From: an uncultured Synechococcus sp.
GTDB taxonomy: Bacteria > Cyanobacteriota > Cyanobacteriia > Phormidesmidales > Phormidesmidaceae
NCBI GenBank assembly: GCA_937911865.1
Contig: CALDSK010000122.1
Span: forward strand, 1 to 35,310
Reading direction: 5' to 3'
DNA: 35,310 bases
Of the stretch, positions 32,539 through 35,310 are shown piece by piece (the first letter of the stretch is position 1; every line of letters begins with the position of its first letter). The notes beneath the pieces are model-generated. The model had not been told where the DNA came from, did not search any database, and worked only from the letters and a program-made list of their open reading frames with translations. The translations under genes and the position numbers were made by a program.

Positions 32539-34602
32539 CTATGCAGCGCTTGCCGCAGGCGGCAGTATCGGTTTTTCGATTGTTTTGGGCTCATTTAGGA
32601 ACTCACGGATAAGGCGCGCGATCGCTCTTTGCACCACACCGGTAACCACCCGTCGCCCCAGTCCTCTAGCCTCGGGCTGTGCGATGAGCTTAGGCACTAC
32701 CGTCGCTACCGTTGCCGGATTAAAGCCGGGTGTGTCTCTCAAAATTTTCAAAATCCTGATGGCCTGTGACCAGCTAGATTCAGTTGGCTGCGCGTTAAGC
32801 GGTGTTTCAACCGTTCGCTGGGCATCTGTCGCTGCCATACCACCCATTGGCAGGCGTATCGCGCGAGTGATTTGCTGAAGCAAGCTGTAGCCCATTTTGT
32901 CAATTTCTTTGGCCAGCTCGTCAGCAATCCGCACTCGCAAATACTCACCCCGCTCAGAAAACAGAAATTCTAAGGTTTGATCTAATACCTGATCGAGATC
33001 GTAATCATTGCTGTTACCCGCATTCTTTAACAGATTTTCTAGTCGGTTCCATCGGAAACTGCCATCTCTAAAGAGCAGTTCTTGCAAAGAGGTCCTGAGC
33101 TGAGGCGCAGGGTCAGTTAACAGCCTTCGTGCAACGTAGGGATAGGCTTTACTTAGCACCTTGAAGTCTGGATCGACTGTAATCGCAATTCCGTCTAGCG
33201 TTACCAGTGAGCGAATAATCAGTGCGTAGTAAGCAGGCACCCGGAAAGGGTACTCGTACATCAGCGCCGAAAACTCATCGGTAATGCTTTTGAGGTTGAG
33301 CTCTGCCACGCTGGCACCGAGCGCATTATTGAACACACCGGCTAGGGCTGGAATGATCGGGCTTAAGTTTGTCTCTGGCGTCAAAAATTCCAGATTCACA
33401 TAGTCTTGAGCCAATCCCTCAAAGTCTCGGTTTACCATATGTACAATCGCCTCAATCAGGCCGTAGCGCTGATAGGCTTCGACTTCGCACATCATGCCAA
33501 AGTCTAGATAAGCCAGTTTGCCTTCTGGGGTAACCAACAAGTTGCCAGGATGTGGATCCGCATGAAAAAACCCGTGCTCTAGCAGCTGCCTGAGCGAACA
33601 CTGTACGCCTACTTCAATCACATGCGTTGGGTCAATACCGCGACGGGCTAGCTCGTCTAGCTCAGTGAGTTTAATGCCTTCTATCCACTCCATTGTCAGT
33701 ACCCGTCTACCGGTGTACTGGCTGTAGATGCTGGGAACCAAAATCTCAGGCAAGTAGCCGTAAAGCTGCTCAAACCGTTCGGCGTTGGCTCCTTCGTGGT
33801 TGTAGTCCATCTCTTCGAAGATGCGTAGGCCAAACTCGTCTACGATGCTGACCAGATCGCTGCGAATTTGCTTGATGTTGTTAGTCGCCCAGACTGCCAG
33901 CATCCGAATGACGTAGATGTCTTTAGTAATTTGCTCAGCGAGCCCTGGACGCTGCACTTTGACGGCAACATCTTCGCCGGTTTTTAGGCGACCTTTGTAC
34001 ACCTGGCCCAGTGAAGCGGCTGCGATGGGTGACTCGGATAGGTACGCGTAGACTGCCTCAGGTGGCTGACCGATTTCTTCTTCGATAAAGCGCATAGCAA
34101 TTTCGTTGGAAAAAGCTGGCAGCTGATCTTGCAGCTTGACCATTTCTGCCATGGCCGCTGGCGTAATTAGGTCGGGTCTAGTAGAGAGCGCCTGGCCAAC
34201 TTTGATATAGGCAGGCCCTAGCTTGGTCAGCATTACGCGCAAGCCTTCCGCTCGCTTTTGCTCATTAATTTTTTGACGACTGGTCACTTTGTCCCACAGA
34301 AGTCCTAAGACGTAGCCAGAGGCAATCCAGAATATTTTGACCAGGCGAAACAAGATTTGAAAAGGGCGCTTTCGATAGAACGCGGCGATCGCCTCTGGGT
34401 CGTAGATCAAAATTTCTTCGAGCGATCGCGGCGATTTGACTGCTGTTTTTACAGGTGTGCCAGGGACCGTGACGGTTTTAACACCCTGCGCGTAGTCAGC
34501 GTTTGGGTTGGCAGATGGAACCGCTCCTGCCCCTGTCACAGCATTTGTTGGAACAGTTGTCTCTGGACTTGGGCTAAATACGTCGGGCGAGGCTAGGCTC
34601 AT
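32539..34602 (-). CDS. AarF/UbiB (ABC1) atypical kinase family protein
   Basis: The 687-residue protein has the ABC1 kinase-like core. KxGQ motif: YIKVGQALSTRPDLI; Ala-rich loop: AAASLGQVYKGRL; the VAVKVQRPGL lysine near residue 214; catalytic loop FFHADPHPGNLLV near 349; DFG motif YLDFGMM near 366. The Ala-rich loop replaces the Gly-rich loop of ordinary kinases, typical of this family, whose members assist isoprenoid quinone synthesis or membrane lipid homeostasis. The first 60 residues are a disordered, Pro/Thr-rich stretch. Cyanobacteria carry several paralogs; this one cannot be named exactly. It converges with the small membrane protein gene. Confidence 0.9.
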   Translation of the reverse strand: MSLASPDVFSPSPETTVPTNAVTGAGAVPSANPNADYAQGVKTVTVPGTPVKTAVKSPRSLEEILIYDPEAIAAFYRKRPFQILFRLVKIFWIASGYVLGLLWDKVTSRQKINEQKRAEGLRVMLTKLGPAYIKVGQALSTRPDLITPAAMAEMVKLQDQLPAFSNEIAMRFIEEEIGQPPEAVYAYLSESPIAAASLGQVYKGRLKTGEDVAVKVQRPGLAEQITKDIYVIRMLAVWATNNIKQIRSDLVSIVDEFGLRIFEEMDYNHEGANAERFEQLYGYLPEILVPSIYSQYTGRRVLTMEWIEGIKLTELDELARRGIDPTHVIEVGVQCSLRQLLEHGFFHADPHPGNLLVTPEGKLAYLDFGMMCEVEAYQRYGLIEAIVHMVNRDFEGLAQDYVNLEFLTPETNLSPIIPALAGVFNNALGASVAELNLKSITDEFSALMYEYPFRVPAYYALIIRSLVTLDGIAITVDPDFKVLSKAYPYVARRLLTDPAPQLRTSLQELLFRDGSFRWNRLENLLKNAGNSNDYDLDQVLDQTLEFLFSERGEYLRVRIADELAKEIDKMGYSLLQQITRAIRLPMGGMAATDAQRTVETPLNAQPTESSWSQAIRILKILRDTPGFNPATVATVVPKLIAQPEARGLGRRVVTGVVQRAIARLIREFLNEPKTIEKPILPPAASAA

Positions 34603-34712
34603 AGGAAATCTTCAAAAAATGTTGTTGAAGGGCATCAGGCTCTAAGCGACGGCTGTAGAATAAGCAAACGTTAGAAACAAAGCCCTAGCGGTCGTATGTA
34701 AACTATTGTATC

Positions 34713-34732
34713 AAGATGTTGAAAAACATCTT
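34713..34732. promoter_or_regulatory. Perfect hairpin upstream of recN
   Basis: AAGATGTT and AACATCTT pair over 8 bases around a GAAA tetraloop, 155 bases before recN. The GAAA loop on this strand is of the stable GNRA type. It could be an RNA structure, a terminator-like element without a U-run, or an operator. Function unknown. Confidence 0.4.
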
Positions 34733-34761
34733 ATGCCGCAAGCTATATCTTTTGCCCCCAG

Positions 34762-34803
34762 ACTCAAAAACGGTCACTCAAAAACGGCCACTCAAAAACG
34801 GCA
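34762..34803. repeat. 3 x 14-base tandem repeat upstream of recN
   Basis: actcaaaaacggtc, actcaaaaacggcc and actcaaaaacggca are adjacent. The array lies 84 bases before the recN ATG; between them TAGTAC occurs twice, at 34807 and 34819. Confidence 0.9.
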
Positions 34804-34887
34804 AAATAGTACAGTTTATAGTACGAGTATCTGTGCTCACTCTCGCCGCGACTGCTTCAAGCTAGTTTCTTTGCTGGTTCCTTTAAT

Positions 34888-35310
34888 ATGCTCGTTTCCC
34901 TAAAAATTGAGAATTTTGCTCTGATCGACAGGCTCGATTTAGAGCTGCAGCCAGGACTCAACGTACTAACAGGTGAAACAGGTGCCGGTAAGTCAATCAT
35001 ATTAGATGCGATCGATGCAGTGCTAGGGGGGAAAGCCACCAGTCGATGGGTGAGAACCGGTGCAGAGAAGGCGCTAGTAGAAGCTGCCTTTGAGTCAGAT
35101 GAGCGAATTTCAGACTGGCTGAGTGAGCAAGCCATTCCAGCTCAGGGCAATGTCATTACCTGTCGTCGCGATCTGACGGCGGGAAAAGCTTCTGTGCGTA
35201 GCAAATCCAGGCTAAATGGCGTGGTCGTCAAAACGCCTCAGATGGAGTCGCTGCGACAGCTGCTGATTGAAATTACGGCTCAAGGGCAAACGCTTCAGCT
35301 GGGCGGCCCG
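34888..35310 (+). CDS. recN: DNA repair protein RecN (3' end cut by window)
   Basis: The ATG at 34888 starts MLVSLKIENFALIDRLDLEL and stays open for 141 codons to the edge. LTGETGAGKSIILDAI is the Walker A motif of the SMC-like ATPase RecN, and VLGGKATSRWVR and ITAQGQTLQL follow as in RecN. RecN tethers broken DNA ends during double-strand break repair by recombination. The first 140 residues of about 570 are present, so the coiled-coil and Walker B parts are outside. No LexA-type consensus was found upstream; a hairpin and a 14-base tandem repeat lie there. Confidence 0.93.
   Translation, partial: MLVSLKIENFALIDRLDLELQPGLNVLTGETGAGKSIILDAIDAVLGGKATSRWVRTGAEKALVEAAFESDERISDWLSEQAIPAQGNVITCRRDLTAGKASVRSKSRLNGVVVKTPQMESLRQLLIEITAQGQTLQLGGP

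Noticed and set aside
34807..34825. Possible NtcA or LexA site near recN (gtacagtttatagtac)
   Set aside because: NtcA needs GTA-N8-TAC and this is GTA-N10-TAC; the LexA-type RGTACNNNDGTWC pattern does not fit either.

Overview
The window is chromosomal DNA from a cyanobacterium. The palindrome GCGATCGC (HIP1) recurs throughout, for example near 351, 1744, 1882, 3508, 16862, 18375 and 29423. Several proteins are typical of cyanobacteria: the 71-residue Hfq, a ComFB-domain protein, and a CapA protein with a cyanobacterial N-terminal domain. I cannot fix the genus. Almost everything is intact coding sequence; there are no rRNA genes, no tRNA I can recognise, no IS element and no CRISPR array. 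The window cuts two genes, a CvfC-like Nfu_N/HEAT protein at the left edge and recN at the right edge.

Layout. 1-1121 (-): Nfu_N plus HEAT-repeat protein (partial). 1786-4443 (+): large modular protein with a nucleoside-hydrolase-like domain, a carbohydrate-binding-like domain and two Ig-like repeats. 4488-6712 (-): alkaline-phosphatase-superfamily metalloenzyme and an exported TPR-like protein. 7058-10645 (-): trmFO preceded by a foreign-looking cluster, an MNT nucleotidyltransferase/HEPN toxin-antitoxin pair and a DUF3644-like gene with its own HEPN-type RxxxxH motif. 10692-12610 (-): a cobalamin riboswitch followed by hupE and a COG0523 (CobW-type) GTPase, read as a B12-repressed cobalt uptake and allocation operon. 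12676-19131: HAD phosphatase, DUF2256 protein, TrmJ-type methyltransferase, class A beta-lactamase-like serine hydrolase, and a CapA-family protein whose expected metal ligands are largely replaced. 19132-20058: a 675-base gene-free region with a candidate promoter and operator, then a small XRE regulator.

20118-25487 (-) is a compact run: dapF, surE (4-base overlap), a YcgR/ArsP-type permease (9-base gap), its YcgQ/TIGR03943 partner, and a membrane-anchored beta-propeller protein. hfq diverges from dapF. 26112-29766: M23 peptidase, ComFB protein with a clear terminator, L,D-transpeptidase (-), lipA (+). 29822-34602: a two-RCK potassium-channel-like protein with a GYGD motif, a small membrane protein, and an AarF/UbiB kinase-like protein (-), then recN (+).

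Two general features stand out. First, short tandem repeats with units of 10-19 bases are unusually common. Four separate noncoding sites carry unrelated 14-base units (25498, 27993, 28717, 34762), and two other repeats run into the stop codon of a minus-strand gene. Second, HIP1 is absent from 7418 to 11880, the longest HIP1-free stretch in the window, and this stretch surrounds the toxin-antitoxin/DUF3644 cluster. The best candidates for new biology are that cluster, the degenerate CapA protein, the RCK-pore-RCK protein and the riboswitch-controlled cobalt operon.
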